From JACJWR01 sp963752505 (GTDB lineage: Bacteria; Actinomycetota; Actinomycetes; S36-B12; UBA10799): a stretch of DNA of 64,000 nucleotides. The stretch is from the NCBI GenBank assembly GCA_963752505.1, contig CAVVYM010000004.1:124001-188000 (forward strand), in the 5' to 3' direction. Below the pieces are notes generated by a model. That model was not told where the DNA came from. It did no database searches and saw nothing but the letters and a program-made list of their open reading frames with translations. The number at the start of each line of letters is the position of its first letter. Position 1 is the first letter of the stretch. Position numbers and translations under genes: made by a program. Positions 33,905 to 42,422 of this stretch are shown one piece after another.

Positions 33905-34621
33905 CTAGAGGTCGTAGTAGTCCACCTCAGCGGGTCCGGCGAGTCCGAGCATTCGGCAGACGATCTCGAGGCCGTGGGCGCGTCCGAGAGTGCGTGGCAG
34001 CAGCAGGGTGCGGATGCCCACTCTGGCAGCGCCGGCATCGGCGTCGGGCGAATCACCGACCATGAGGCACTCATCGGCGCGTACCCCCAGGGAGCGTATG
34101 GCGTAGTCGAAGATCGCCGCATCGGGCTTGACTGCGCCGACGTGGCACGACAGAACGACGGTGTCGAGCAGTTCCGAGATGCCGTAGAGATCAAGGAGCG
34201 GCTGAATCTCAATTCCCACGTTGGAGATGAGGGCGGTGCGCACGCCAGCATCCCGCAGGCAACTCAGTACGGCCCGGGTCTCCGCGTAGGGGCGCCACTG
34301 GTCAGGCAGGATCCGATACAGCTCCTCGGCGAGGGCATCGGAGATGTCGACGCCGCCATGAGTACGAGCGTGCGCCATGAGGAGGTCAAACACCCGCCGG
34401 TGGTCGGTGGGATTCAAGTCGCGGGTTGATTCGGGGTCGACCTCGTTCGCGTGTTCCCAGATGTGGTCGAGAAAGTCCGCAGCAGCATCCAACTGCCGCG
34501 GCGGGGGCTCGCCACTCTGTGCAACTGCCTGGGCGATCCACAGCCGTGGATCCCCGCCGTCGACTAGGGTTGTGTGGAAGTCAAACAGCACGGCTCGGAT
34601 GCTCTGCACGATTAGTGACAC
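33905..34621 (-). CDS. HAD-superfamily hydrolase (phosphatase-like)
   Basis: The protein of about 238 residues has the four HAD motifs: VLFDFHTTLVD near the N-terminus, TALISN as motif II, K in GAVKPDAAIFD as motif III, and MVGDSPDADAGAARVG as motif IV. In motif I the usual DxDGTL is DFHTTL, so the second aspartate of the DxD pair is replaced by histidine. This could lower phosphatase activity or shift it toward another reaction. The start is uncertain between GTG codons at 34621 and 34609. It is divergent from the shikimate-dehydrogenase-like gene. Confidence 0.8.
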   Translation of the reverse strand: MSLIVQSIRAVLFDFHTTLVDGGDPRLWIAQAVAQSGEPPPRQLDAAADFLDHIWEHANEVDPESTRDLNPTDHRRVFDLLMAHARTHGGVDISDALAEELYRILPDQWRPYAETRAVLSCLRDAGVRTALISNVGIEIQPLLDLYGISELLDTVVLSCHVGAVKPDAAIFDYAIRSLGVRADECLMVGDSPDADAGAARVGIRTLLLPRTLGRAHGLEIVCRMLGLAGPAEVDYYDL

Positions 34622-34684
34622 TATCCGCTGATCATGCCTGCGTGTCGGTTGACTGACAGCGAGCGGGGGTCGAAGGTTGGTGGC

Positions 34685-35542
34685 ATGGTTGGCACGGTGA
34701 GTCAGGTGACGGGGATGTTCTCCTCGCCCGCTGCGCGAAATCCCCACTCGGGCATGATGCGCGCAGCCTTTGCGGATCTCGGCTATCGAGTCGAGTACCT
34801 CAATCTCGAAGTGTCATCGCTGCGCTTGGGTGACGCCGTGGCGGGTGCGCGAGCCATGGGTTGGCTCGGTTTCGCCGTTGGGGAGCCGCACAAGCGGGCC
34901 GTCGTGCCTCATCTCGACGGTCTGGCCGAGTCTGCGGCCATGATCGGAAGCGCCACGTGCGCGGCCCGGCGCGGCGACGCGATGATCGGCGAGAACACCG
35001 AAGGCTGGGCGGTGCTGGAGTCCGTCGAGGAGTTCATGGACCCCGAGGGTGCGAGAGCGGTGATTTTCGGTGCCGGAGCGGCGGGCCGTGCCGTCGCAGT
35101 GGAGTTGGCACGCGCCGGAGTCCGCCAGATCACGATCGTCAATCGCAGTCGCAGCCGCGCAGCCCGGCTGGCCGAACTCATTTCGGACGTGGGCGTGGCC
35201 ACCGTCGAGGTGGTGGATTGGGCCAACTCCTATCGCATCCCGTCGCTCACCGACATCGTCGTCAACGCGACGCCCGTCGGCGGCATGAAGGAGAGCGAGT
35301 CCAGGCTGGACATCGACATGGACAGTCTGTCGTCGCGCATGCTGGTCGCCGACATGGTCCTCAACCCCAACGACACCCAACTGCTCAAGGAAGCTGCGGC
35401 GGTGGGGTGCGACATCATCGACGGCACCGAAGTGTTGGTGAACCAGGGTGCGCTGGCCGTGCGGCTTTGGACGAACGCCGATGCCAACACCGATGCCATG
35501 CGCGAGGCAATCACACCCGCTCTAGCCCGTATGGCGCGCTAG
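34685..35542 (+). CDS. Shikimate dehydrogenase-like protein
   Basis: The 285-residue protein has the AroE/YdiB fold: the substrate-binding N-terminal part with catalytic K70 in GEPHK, and the NADP Rossmann part with FGAGAAGRAVAVELA, NRSRSRA and VNATPVGGM. The family motif NTDG reads NTEGW (E106), so the aspartate that pairs with K70 is a glutamate. It also has an SPAARNPHSGM variant of the shikimate-binding site. It is not near other aromatic-pathway genes. A true AroE or a paralogue (quinate or other polyol dehydrogenase) are both possible. Confidence 0.78.
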   Translation: MVGTVSQVTGMFSSPAARNPHSGMMRAAFADLGYRVEYLNLEVSSLRLGDAVAGARAMGWLGFAVGEPHKRAVVPHLDGLAESAAMIGSATCAARRGDAMIGENTEGWAVLESVEEFMDPEGARAVIFGAGAAGRAVAVELARAGVRQITIVNRSRSRAARLAELISDVGVATVEVVDWANSYRIPSLTDIVVNATPVGGMKESESRLDIDMDSLSSRMLVADMVLNPNDTQLLKEAAAVGCDIIDGTEVLVNQGALAVRLWTNADANTDAMREAITPALARMAR

Positions 35543-35607
35543 CCCGTCGGGCCGCACCCGGCTTGGCAGCAGGGCCGCACCCCGCCGGGCGCCAAGGTTG
35601 CGGCGGT

Positions 35608-36063
35608 TCAGCCGTGGCGCCCCTCGGCGACGAACCGGCGGCCTGAGAGTTCGAAGGCTTCGATTTTCACCAGTCGGTTCTTGGGTGCCAGGTTCCACGG
35701 GAACAGCGGCAGGTGCTCGAGTTCGTCCTCGTCCGGGGTGTGCTCAACCAGGTGTGCCTGGCCATGCACCACGACGCTCCAGGCCACGTTGGTCTCAGGG
35801 TCGTAGCCGTCGACTTCGAATGCCACGGCGGCGTTGATCGCCATGGACGCCAGCTTGGAGCCTTCCGCGGTGCGGAAGATGATCACGCCCTTGTAAAGGA
35901 TGAAGTTCACCGGGTAGATGTCAGGTCGGCCCGCCACACTGACCGCGAGGCGTCCGAATTGCTCGCCTGACAGCAATTCCCAGCACTGCTCATCGCCAAG
36001 AATCTCGAATGCGTCATGTTCGCTCACGTCTCCGATACTCTCGCAGTTTGCCTCGTCAGTCAT
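35608..36063 (-). CDS. Pyridoxamine 5'-phosphate oxidase-like FMN-binding protein
   Basis: The 151-residue protein is a split-barrel flavin-binding fold. LLSGEQFGRLAVSVAGRPDIYPVN, split as EQFGRLAVSV and PDIYPVNF, IIFRTAEGSKLASM and VAFEVDGYD are typical of small PNPOx-related proteins that bind FMN or F420. The substrate is unknown, and many actinobacterial members are F420-dependent reductases or heme-degrading enzymes. GGAA precedes the ATG at 36063. Confidence 0.85.
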   Translation of the reverse strand: MTDEANCESIGDVSEHDAFEILGDEQCWELLSGEQFGRLAVSVAGRPDIYPVNFILYKGVIIFRTAEGSKLASMAINAAVAFEVDGYDPETNVAWSVVVHGQAHLVEHTPDEDELEHLPLFPWNLAPKNRLVKIEAFELSGRRFVAEGRHG

Positions 36064-36184
36064 TAGTTCCCGGCAAGTTTGCTCGCTGAATCGACCGCCG
36101 CCGGCTGCTCCGACGTGTGGTGTGGACCCCATCGCCCGCGTGGGGTGAGTCGGTCCGCGCCTGCGCCTTGTTACCGTTTCAGCC

Positions 36185-37132
36185 ATGGCTCGGCCCGGAC
36201 TCATTGCTGTTGGTGTAGGCGCCGCCCTTGTGGCGGGTGCCGCCGTCGTCGTGCTCGCGGAAGGTCCGCAATCGGCAATCCCGCTCGCGGTCGACCAACC
36301 GCCCTCCCCAACCGCGACACCCGTTCCCGTACCGATGCCGGTCCCTTCCCCTTCCCCTTCCCCGGACGGCACCGAGATGCCTGCCCCAGTCGCAGGTGAG
36401 CTGATCACGAACGGCCCACGCGACGTGGACAAGGTGGCCATCACTTTTGACACCGCCTTCTCGGCGGATACCGCAGCCATGACCACTTCGGGGGTGTTCC
36501 CACCGCAATACAACGAGGCGGTTCTGGACTACCTCGAGGCTGAGAACGTACCCGCCACGATGTTCGTCACCGGCGTGTGGGCAGAGCAGTACCCACAGGC
36601 CATGGAGCGCATCGCGGGCGTGGACACGTTCGAGTTCGGAAACCACACCTGGAGTCACGCCGGTTGGACACCCGATTGCTACGGACTGCCCGGCCCCGGT
36701 GATGAGGTGGCGCAGCGCTTTGAGATCGCCCGGTCCGCCCAGCTCATTGCTCAGTACGCCGGCACGTGGCCCACGTACATCCGTTTCCCGGGACTGTGTC
36801 ACGACCCCGGCGATGTCGCCTTAGCCGGCGAATATGGCGAGTACACGGTGGATGCCGACGTGCTGATCTTTGACTCGGGCATCACTGACCCCGCGTTTGC
36901 GGTGGCCGGCATCCTTTCTCAGGCACAGCCAGGATCGATCATCTTGCTGCACCTCAATGGGCCGCCCAACACCCCGGTGACGCTTGAGATCTTGAGCCAG
37001 TTGGTGCCCGCGCTGCGTGAACGCGGCCTCGCGCCCGTCACGCTTTCGGAGTTGCTCGCTCCGGTAGGAGAGGGCGCCGACGCCGCCGAGACCCCCGTTC
37101 CCGAGCCGCTCGACCCGGCCCCGGCGGGCTAG
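36185..37132 (+). CDS. Exported polysaccharide deacetylase (NodB) family protein
   Basis: The 315-residue protein has an N-terminal signal or anchor helix (about 5-25), a Pro/Ser linker (about 38-62) and a NodB domain. Motif 1 reads TFDTAF instead of TFDDG, so the second, metal-binding aspartate is a threonine. Motif 2 FGNHTWSH is intact, and motif 3 IRFPG is near normal. It might act on peptidoglycan or another surface glycan, but the missing aspartate makes activity uncertain. A Pro/Glu tail follows. Confidence 0.8.
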   Translation: MARPGLIAVGVGAALVAGAAVVVLAEGPQSAIPLAVDQPPSPTATPVPVPMPVPSPSPSPDGTEMPAPVAGELITNGPRDVDKVAITFDTAFSADTAAMTTSGVFPPQYNEAVLDYLEAENVPATMFVTGVWAEQYPQAMERIAGVDTFEFGNHTWSHAGWTPDCYGLPGPGDEVAQRFEIARSAQLIAQYAGTWPTYIRFPGLCHDPGDVALAGEYGEYTVDADVLIFDSGITDPAFAVAGILSQAQPGSIILLHLNGPPNTPVTLEILSQLVPALRERGLAPVTLSELLAPVGEGADAAETPVPEPLDPAPAG

Positions 37133-37287
37133 CGCGACACAGTCAACTGGACCTCGTATTCCCGAGGTCCGACCTGTCGAACGAACGTCGCTTGGATGTT
37201 CGTCCAGCCTTGAGCCTGGGCCATGCCGATCGCCATCCGGCGAGCATTGTCGGCGACGTCGGCTGAAACGGTGATCGTGGTGATCAT
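37129..37287 (-). CDS. Small conserved-looking protein, 52 aa
   Basis: This 52-residue protein starts at an ATG with GGGGG six bases upstream. It reads as one alpha/beta unit: a strand MITTITVSA, a helix with NARRMAIGMAQAQGW, and two strands FVRQVGPREYEVQLTV. I do not recognise a family. It lies 10 bp after the DUF445 gene on the same strand and ends overlapping the deacetylase stop. Confidence 0.6.
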   Translation of the reverse strand: MITTITVSADVADNARRMAIGMAQAQGWTNIQATFVRQVGPREYEVQLTVSR

Positions 37288-37297
37288 TGTGTGCCCC

Positions 37298-38575
37298 CTA
37301 TCCGAGCCATGTGATACCGATTGTGTGAATGACGATGCCGGCAAGCGCGCCTACGACGGTGCCGTTGATGCGAATGAACTGCAGGTCTCGCCCTACTTGC
37401 AGTTCGATCCTCTCAGAGGCCTCCGACGCATCCCAGCGAGCCACGGTGTCCGAGATCAGGGTGGCCGCCTCGTTGCCGTAGCGTTCGGCGAGGAAGGCCG
37501 ACGCCGATTCGATGCGTTCGTTCACGCTGTCGTGGAATTCCTTGTCGTGCTGAAGCCGCTGCGCCGTCGTGGCCACCCAATCGTCGGCCCGCCGCTGCAA
37601 TTCGCCGGTCGGATCCGCCAGGCTCTCCAACAGGATGCGTCGCGTGGTGGGCCAGATCGAATACACCGCTTCGTGAGCTTCGGGGCTTGCCAACAGCTTC
37701 TGTTTGAACAGTTCCATCCGGGAGATGAGGTCGGGATCGTCCAGCAGGCGCTGGGCGGTCTCGGCTAACCAACGATTCACCGCAATTCGGGTGGCGCAGT
37801 TCGGGTCGTTGACCGCCTCGTTGGCCCAGCGCAGCAGTTCCCGGTGGGCGCGACGGCCAACCGCCTCGTGGGCCGCGCGAGCCAGGAAGAAGTTCTGCGC
37901 TGGGCCTCGTTCGGCCACGAGTTCGACGATCGCCTCCTCGTTCGCCGCGATCCAGTCGCGGACGACGCGGAACACGGCATCGACGGCGGGTTCGTGGGTG
38001 CCATCGGCCACCACCGCGGCCAGCAGCCGTCCCGCCGGCGGTGCCCAGGCGTAGGACGCTGCCTGCTGGAAGAGCAGATTGCGAATGATGAGCTGGGCGT
38101 CATTGTCGTCGATCGATCGAATGCCCGCTGTTGCCAGCGCCGCAGCCTCTGCCACAACGCGGGATCGGGCCGCCGGCTGGGCGAGGTAGCCACCCAACCG
38201 GCCAGCGGGATCCACCGCGGAGACGCGGGCGCGCACCACGTCCGGGTTGAGGAAGTTCTGGCTGACGAAGTCACCCAGGCTCTCCCCCAGTTGGTCCTTC
38301 TTGGTGGGAATGATCGCCGTGTGCGGAATGGGCAGCCCAAGTGGACGCCGAAACAGTGCCGTCACAGCGAACCAGTCAGCCAGACCCCCCACCATGCCAG
38401 CCTCTGCCGCGGCACGGACGAAGCCCCAGTAGGCCGGCGATCCGGGTTGCTTCTCGAAGTACCAGCCGATTGCGAAGACGACGGCCGCACCGATCAGCAA
38501 ACTCAGCGGCACAGCCTTCATCCGGCGCAGTGATCGGCGCCTTGCTGCCTGATCCAGCACGAGTGTTGTCGCCAC
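37298..38575 (-). CDS. DUF445 family membrane protein
   Basis: The protein of about 425 residues matches DUF445. One helix lies near the N-terminus (PLSLLIGAAVVFAIGWYF), followed by GGLADWFAVTALFRRPLGLPIPHTAIIPTKKDQLGESLG (only short parts quoted by position: about 60-100), a long helical region, and a C-terminal helix GTVVGALAGIVIHTIG. The family is membrane-associated with no settled role. The GTG at 38575 is a guess; ATG at 38521 is also possible. Confidence 0.83.
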   Translation of the reverse strand: MATTLVLDQAARRRSLRRMKAVPLSLLIGAAVVFAIGWYFEKQPGSPAYWGFVRAAAEAGMVGGLADWFAVTALFRRPLGLPIPHTAIIPTKKDQLGESLGDFVSQNFLNPDVVRARVSAVDPAGRLGGYLAQPAARSRVVAEAAALATAGIRSIDDNDAQLIIRNLLFQQAASYAWAPPAGRLLAAVVADGTHEPAVDAVFRVVRDWIAANEEAIVELVAERGPAQNFFLARAAHEAVGRRAHRELLRWANEAVNDPNCATRIAVNRWLAETAQRLLDDPDLISRMELFKQKLLASPEAHEAVYSIWPTTRRILLESLADPTGELQRRADDWVATTAQRLQHDKEFHDSVNERIESASAFLAERYGNEAATLISDTVARWDASEASERIELQVGRDLQFIRINGTVVGALAGIVIHTIGITWLG

Positions 38576-38800
38576 CCCTGCACCGTACCCAGTGCGCGGC
38601 CCGACCCCACGGTCGAAATGCCCCGGTTCGGACTCAACCCCCGTGCGTTGGAGGCTTCGGAGGTACCCCCGCGGCAGCGTCGCTTTCGCTGCTCCAGCCG
38701 TCTGCCATCGCGAGACCCTCACCCCGCGGCCCTACCGTGGGACTGGGGCGAGTTGGCGGGTACCGACGCGTACCGATTTCTGACCGCCTACTGTGGCGGC

Positions 38801-39586
38801 ATGACCACAGGGTTTACGTTGCTCGCCGCGGTGGAAGTCTCTGCGGGCGAGACCGCGATTCGAGTGAAGAAGCGCGTGGATGCGGATCCCGCGTTCGGCG
38901 ACCCCGAGGCTGACGCGCAGGCCTGGCTCGCGCAGGGTGCCACCTGGCTTCATCTGGCTGACCTCGACGCTGGACGATCCGAGGGACGCCGCGCCCTGGC
39001 GGACGTGCACCGGAAGGTCAAGGGCCGGGCCCACACCCAAGTGGCTGGCGGAATAACCGACCAGGCAGCACTCGATTGGGCCCTGAAAGTGGGATTCGAC
39101 CGCATCGTCGTCGACTCCTCAGCACTGCTGGATGTCGCCTGGCTGGCCGAGGTATTCGCCCACCACAAGAATCGGGTGGTAGCGGGTGTCGATGTGTCCC
39201 GAGGCGCACTCTGGGCGCCGGGTTCTGGCGCAGACGGTGCGGCGCTGCCGGACGTCTTGACCCCGCTGGTGGCTGCTGGTTGCCCCGGCTACGTGGTCAC
39301 GGCCATCGACCGGGAGGCCACCCGCAAGGGTCCGGATCGCGAACTGTTGCGCGAGGTGTGCGGCACAGTGGGCGCACCGGTGTGCGTCGCCGGCGGTATC
39401 GCCAAGTTGGAGCACCTTTATGAGTTGTCCACGCTGGCTGACGAGGGAGTCGCCTCCGCCGTGCTGGACGCGGCCCTGTACCGGGACTACTTCAACGTGG
39501 CCGAGGCCCTCGCCGCCGTGGCGCCTCGCTTTGACCCCTACCGTTGGGGGCCAGCCCAACCCTGGGGTCTGACTCAGGGACTCTGA
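38801..39586 (+). CDS. HisA/PriA-like TIM barrel with altered active site
   Basis: The 261-residue protein aligns over its length with HisA/PriA, the phosphoribosyl isomerases of histidine and tryptophan synthesis. Shared blocks are LLAAVEV (family LLPAVDV), WLHLADLDAG, QVAGGI, GFDRIVVDSSAL and VAGGIAKLEHL. However, the two catalytic aspartates are changed: the N-terminal one is E12, and TDxxxDGT is replaced by TAIDREAT. No his genes are near. It may be a divergent paralogue with another role or none, so I give no symbol. Confidence 0.72.
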   Translation: MTTGFTLLAAVEVSAGETAIRVKKRVDADPAFGDPEADAQAWLAQGATWLHLADLDAGRSEGRRALADVHRKVKGRAHTQVAGGITDQAALDWALKVGFDRIVVDSSALLDVAWLAEVFAHHKNRVVAGVDVSRGALWAPGSGADGAALPDVLTPLVAAGCPGYVVTAIDREATRKGPDRELLREVCGTVGAPVCVAGGIAKLEHLYELSTLADEGVASAVLDAALYRDYFNVAEALAAVAPRFDPYRWGPAQPWGLTQGL

Positions 39587-39594
39587 AGCGCCGC

Positions 39595-39978
39595 TCAGTT
39601 CACGGTCAGTGAGGTCGTCTGGGTGGCGGTCGCCGGTAGGGCGTCGAAGGCGAACGCGACCTCCCCGGACTGCCCCACAACCTGTGTCATCGAGAGCGTC
39701 GCTTTGCCGTTGGCGCCGTGGAAGGTGAGGGTCGCTGAGGCGCCCTCGCAGCCTGTCAAGCCGGTGACAGTTGCGCCGTCGACCAAGATCTCGTCAGCAA
39801 CCAGCGCGGTGCTCCAATCCCCGATGCTGGCCGCGGCCGTGAGACAGTTGCTGGCTGGCACGGCACCGCCGACGCTAGGGAGCGCCCCCGAACTGGCCGA
39901 GGCGCTCATGAGCATCGCCGAACTTGCGAAGCCAGCGATGACGAAGGCGACCCCGACGGAAATTGTTGAGTTCCTCAT
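39595..39978 (-). CDS. Small secreted protein (SipW-module type)
   Basis: The 127-residue protein has a signal peptide (about 1-28, ending ASASS) and a single small beta domain with two cysteines (C45, C77) that probably form a disulfide. The pattern of GALPSVGGAVPASNC then GLTGCEGASATLTFHG resembles the 136-aa and 147-aa exported proteins nearby. AAGGAGGTG precedes the ATG. It appears to be a surface or fibre-type protein; function unknown. Confidence 0.68.
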   Translation of the reverse strand: MRNSTISVGVAFVIAGFASSAMLMSASASSGALPSVGGAVPASNCLTAAASIGDWSTALVADEILVDGATVTGLTGCEGASATLTFHGANGKATLSMTQVVGQSGEVAFAFDALPATATQTTSLTVN

Positions 39979-40169
39979 CGGGCCACCTCCTTCACGATCT
40001 GACGCTGATGTTGTCGGCCAAACGGGAGGTGTGCTTGAGGTGACTTTGGTCCCGACTACTTGACCCGTCGGCTACAACCAGCCCAGCGAGCAGTCCGGCA
40101 ATCGCGATGGGGCGCGGCCCGCGTGTGGTCCCATGATTTTGTAGGTTTCGGGAGGTCGCGCCCGCCACG

Positions 40170-40175
40170 TATACT
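40170..40175 (+). promoter_or_regulatory. Candidate -10 box for leaderless transcript
   Basis: TATACT is followed by six bases and the GTG start at 40182, so transcription would begin at the start codon. The only purine-rich tract (GGGAGG, near 40150) is too far upstream to serve as a ribosome site. Confidence 0.5.
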
Positions 40176-40181
40176 TGACAT

Positions 40182-40625
40182 GTGGTCCCTCGGCATGCCA
40201 AGGACGCAGCGCCCCGGCGAAGCCGGCGACGCTACCTCGTCATGCTCGTAGGCCTAGTTGTGGGGGCCGTCACGGTGCCCGTCGTTGCTGTGGCCAGTTC
40301 GATGCCTGTGAGTTCGACCTCGTTGGGGGCGGGTACCAATGTGGTGCAGCCCTGCGGCGAGGTCTCCGGGTTCACCTACCGCTCGGGCTTCAGCGGCGGG
40401 CGCTACCAGATCACCTTCATCGACATTGCGGTGATCGACCCGGGGTGCCAGGGCGAGCCGTTTGATCTGACGCTCTATGACACGACCACCAGTGCCGCCT
40501 ACGTGGAACTGTCTGGCGCGCTGCCGAGCTCTCCCAGCGGCGCGCTCACGGTGCCACCGGGCGCGGGTCCTGACTTGGCTACGGTGCCCGCCACGGTCGG
40601 ATTGTCGATGGTGATCACCCCATGA
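40182..40625 (+). CDS. Small secreted protein (SipW-module type)
   Basis: The 147-residue protein has a basic N-terminus (RRSRRR), a signal helix (about 18-38) and a two-cysteine beta domain: SLGAGTNVVQPC, DIAVIDPGCQGEPFDLTLYD, then strands to VGLSMVIT. The arrangement mirrors the 127-aa and 136-aa proteins in this locus. It starts with a GTG and probably has a leaderless mRNA. Its TGA overlaps the start of the 241-aa gene, so the two are co-translated. Confidence 0.7.
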   Translation: MVPRHAKDAAPRRSRRRYLVMLVGLVVGAVTVPVVAVASSMPVSSTSLGAGTNVVQPCGEVSGFTYRSGFSGGRYQITFIDIAVIDPGCQGEPFDLTLYDTTTSAAYVELSGALPSSPSGALTVPPGAGPDLATVPATVGLSMVITP

Positions 40626-41347
40626 AGCGGCTCTGGTGGCTGCTGGGGGGATCTGCTGCGGCCGTCGCCGCCGCTGGGGCCACCATCGCTGCGGCAGCGA
40701 GCCTGGGTCCGGTCACAGCCAACGACCTCACCACCGCCGCCGGCGTCAGCGCGCCGGGCTTCGCGATCCGCGACACGTTTACCGCCGCAGACGGCACACC
40801 ACTGAATGGGAGATCGCTCGAGTTGGATCCCAGCGGCTCGCTTTCGGCATTTAGCCTCGTCGATGCTCCCGTGTGGACGGCACCCGCGGACTGGACGATC
40901 GAGGGCAACGGCGCCGAGCGTACCTCTGGCAGCGGGACAACCACCGCCCACGTGCCGTTCACTGCCCAGGACGGATATGTCCGCGTGGTGTGGACGACCA
41001 TGACCAATCGGCCACAATCTGCTGGCGTGGCGCTGTGCTACGACCCATCCTCGACGTCGGGCATCGTGCTGAGCGCACTCCGAGAGCGGGGCCGGTGGTA
41101 CTTCGAATTGGGGACGATGTCGGGCGGGACCTTCACGGCCACAGATTCGGTGGAAGTGGCCTCGCCGCAAGGTACGGAGTTCCGCTTGACCATCAACGGG
41201 TCGAATGCGGTCGCGTCGTATGGCGGGATTGACCAATTCTCGCTGGCCATCACGGGCTCCAACTGCCCTGGCACAGGCGTGGCGATTGTCAGCTTCACGA
41301 CCGAATCGCCGGTGTTTGACGACTTCTTGGCGGTCAAGACCGGGTAG
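40622..41347 (+). CDS. Secreted protein with laminin-G/concanavalin-like domain
   Basis: The 241-residue protein has a signal peptide (about 1-30) and a beta-jelly-roll-like region: VRDT-type start FAIRDTFTAADGTPLNG, VRVVWTTMTN, GVALCYDPSS, FRLTINGSNAVASYGG and a closing VFDDFLAVKTG. This resembles laminin-G/DUF1080-type domains that bind carbohydrate or matrix. It overlaps the 147-aa gene (ATGA) and probably forms a surface complex with it. The terminal residues overlap the tail of the convergent signal peptidase gene. Confidence 0.68.
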   Translation: MKRLWWLLGGSAAAVAAAGATIAAAASLGPVTANDLTTAAGVSAPGFAIRDTFTAADGTPLNGRSLELDPSGSLSAFSLVDAPVWTAPADWTIEGNGAERTSGSGTTTAHVPFTAQDGYVRVVWTTMTNRPQSAGVALCYDPSSTSGIVLSALRERGRWYFELGTMSGGTFTATDSVEVASPQGTEFRLTINGSNAVASYGGIDQFSLAITGSNCPGTGVAIVSFTTESPVFDDFLAVKTG

Positions 41348-42040
41348 CGGCTCGGCGGGCCTTCTGGTTTCCGGGTGTTGGTGGAACGGTGGGCTGCGGG
41401 GGCAGGAAGTTGGCGGCTGGGATCGGGGTCTCCGGGCGCTTCTTGCCGTACGGGTCAGGACGGTGGCGCCCCACTCCCGGCCTGGTGAGCCGGACCATGA
41501 CGCCGAACGACACCATTGCCGCGCCGAGGCTGAGCATCAGTGAGGGTGTCAGTTTCGCAATGGCGAAACCGTTGCACCAGAACGCATCGCACCTGGGACC
41601 GGCGAGGATGACCTTCCCAATGGGGTCCCGGGCGGAACGGTCCAGGGATCGACGAATTCGTTGTTGTCGCCCTGGGTCAGGAAACTGCCGTCGGGTTCAA
41701 CGCCGATGATTCGGTGCACCACATAGGCCTCGTAGCCAGCCGGCTGAAACACCACCACGTCCTGCGGCTGGTAGGCGCCGGAACGGGCGGTGATGACGAC
41801 TTGCCCCACTTCGTAGGTGGGCAGCATCGACTCACCGGCGATCACTGTGATCCCCAACGGGCCGCCGTACCGTGCCGGCCACGCCAGCACCGCGAAGGCG
41901 ACGACGAGCAACAGCGACACCAGCGAATAGACGACCTTGGCGACGCTGGCGTTGGCCTTGCGCGGCCGCCCTCGTGGGGCTGGCGGCGCAATCCTGCCCC
42001 TACGTCCCCGTTGGGGTGAGTTTCTAGCCGTAGAAGACAA
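41334..42040 (-). CDS. SipW-like signal peptidase I, frameshifted
   Basis: The gene encodes a signal peptidase of the archaeal/ER (SipW) type: one N-terminal helix (YSLVSLLLVVAFAVLAW), Ser in GESMLPTYEVGQVV and His rather than Lys in YVVHRIIG, forming a Ser-His dyad. The reading frame breaks at the CCC run 41616-41618. Adding one base restores PLGKVILAGPRCDAF, a second helix (SLMLSLGAAMVSFGVMV) and a Pro-rich tail ending at 41334. The start is unclear; a TTG at 42040 overlapping the upstream gene is the best candidate. It probably processes the neighbouring secreted proteins. Confidence 0.75.
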
Positions 42041-42422
42041 CAGCGACGCGCTCGACGTCCTCCGCGTTGACCGCGGTCCCGATTGAGAAACTCTCCACGC
42101 CTGCTGTGAGGCTGAGGGTGCCGGTGGACTCGCCAAGGCTGGTGCCGGCGCTGTCGGCGAGCGTCACCTTGTACTGCAAGGTGTCGCAGGCGGCATTGAT
42201 GCCGCTGATGTCGAAGGTCGAGGTGTCGTAGCGCTCGTTGGCTGCACTGTAGGCCGATCCCCAGTTATCCACGGTCACGCCGTCGGTGTCGCAGGATGCC
42301 GTCACCGATGTCGTGGCGCCCAGTGTGTCCTGCCCAAGAGTTCCCAGGGTGGCGGCACTCGCGAAGACCATGCCGCCCACTCCGACAGCGGCGACTCCGA
42401 GTCCGACGAACATTGGGTTCAT
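42024..42422 (-). CDS. Small secreted protein (SipW-dependent type)
   Basis: The 132-residue protein has a signal peptide (MNPMFVGLGVAAVGVGGMVFAS) and a beta domain of TasA/camelysin-like size: LGTLGQDTLGATTSVTASC, FDISGINAACDTLQYKVTLAD and VERVAVVFYG, with two cysteines. The signal sequence with its ASAATLG continuation is like SipW substrates. GGAG six bases before the ATG fixes the start. It overlaps or abuts the signal peptidase gene, a typical pairing. Confidence 0.72.
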   Translation of the reverse strand: MNPMFVGLGVAAVGVGGMVFASAATLGTLGQDTLGATTSVTASCDTDGVTVDNWGSAYSAANERYDTSTFDISGINAACDTLQYKVTLADSAGTSLGESTGTLSLTAGVESFSIGTAVNAEDVERVAVVFYG

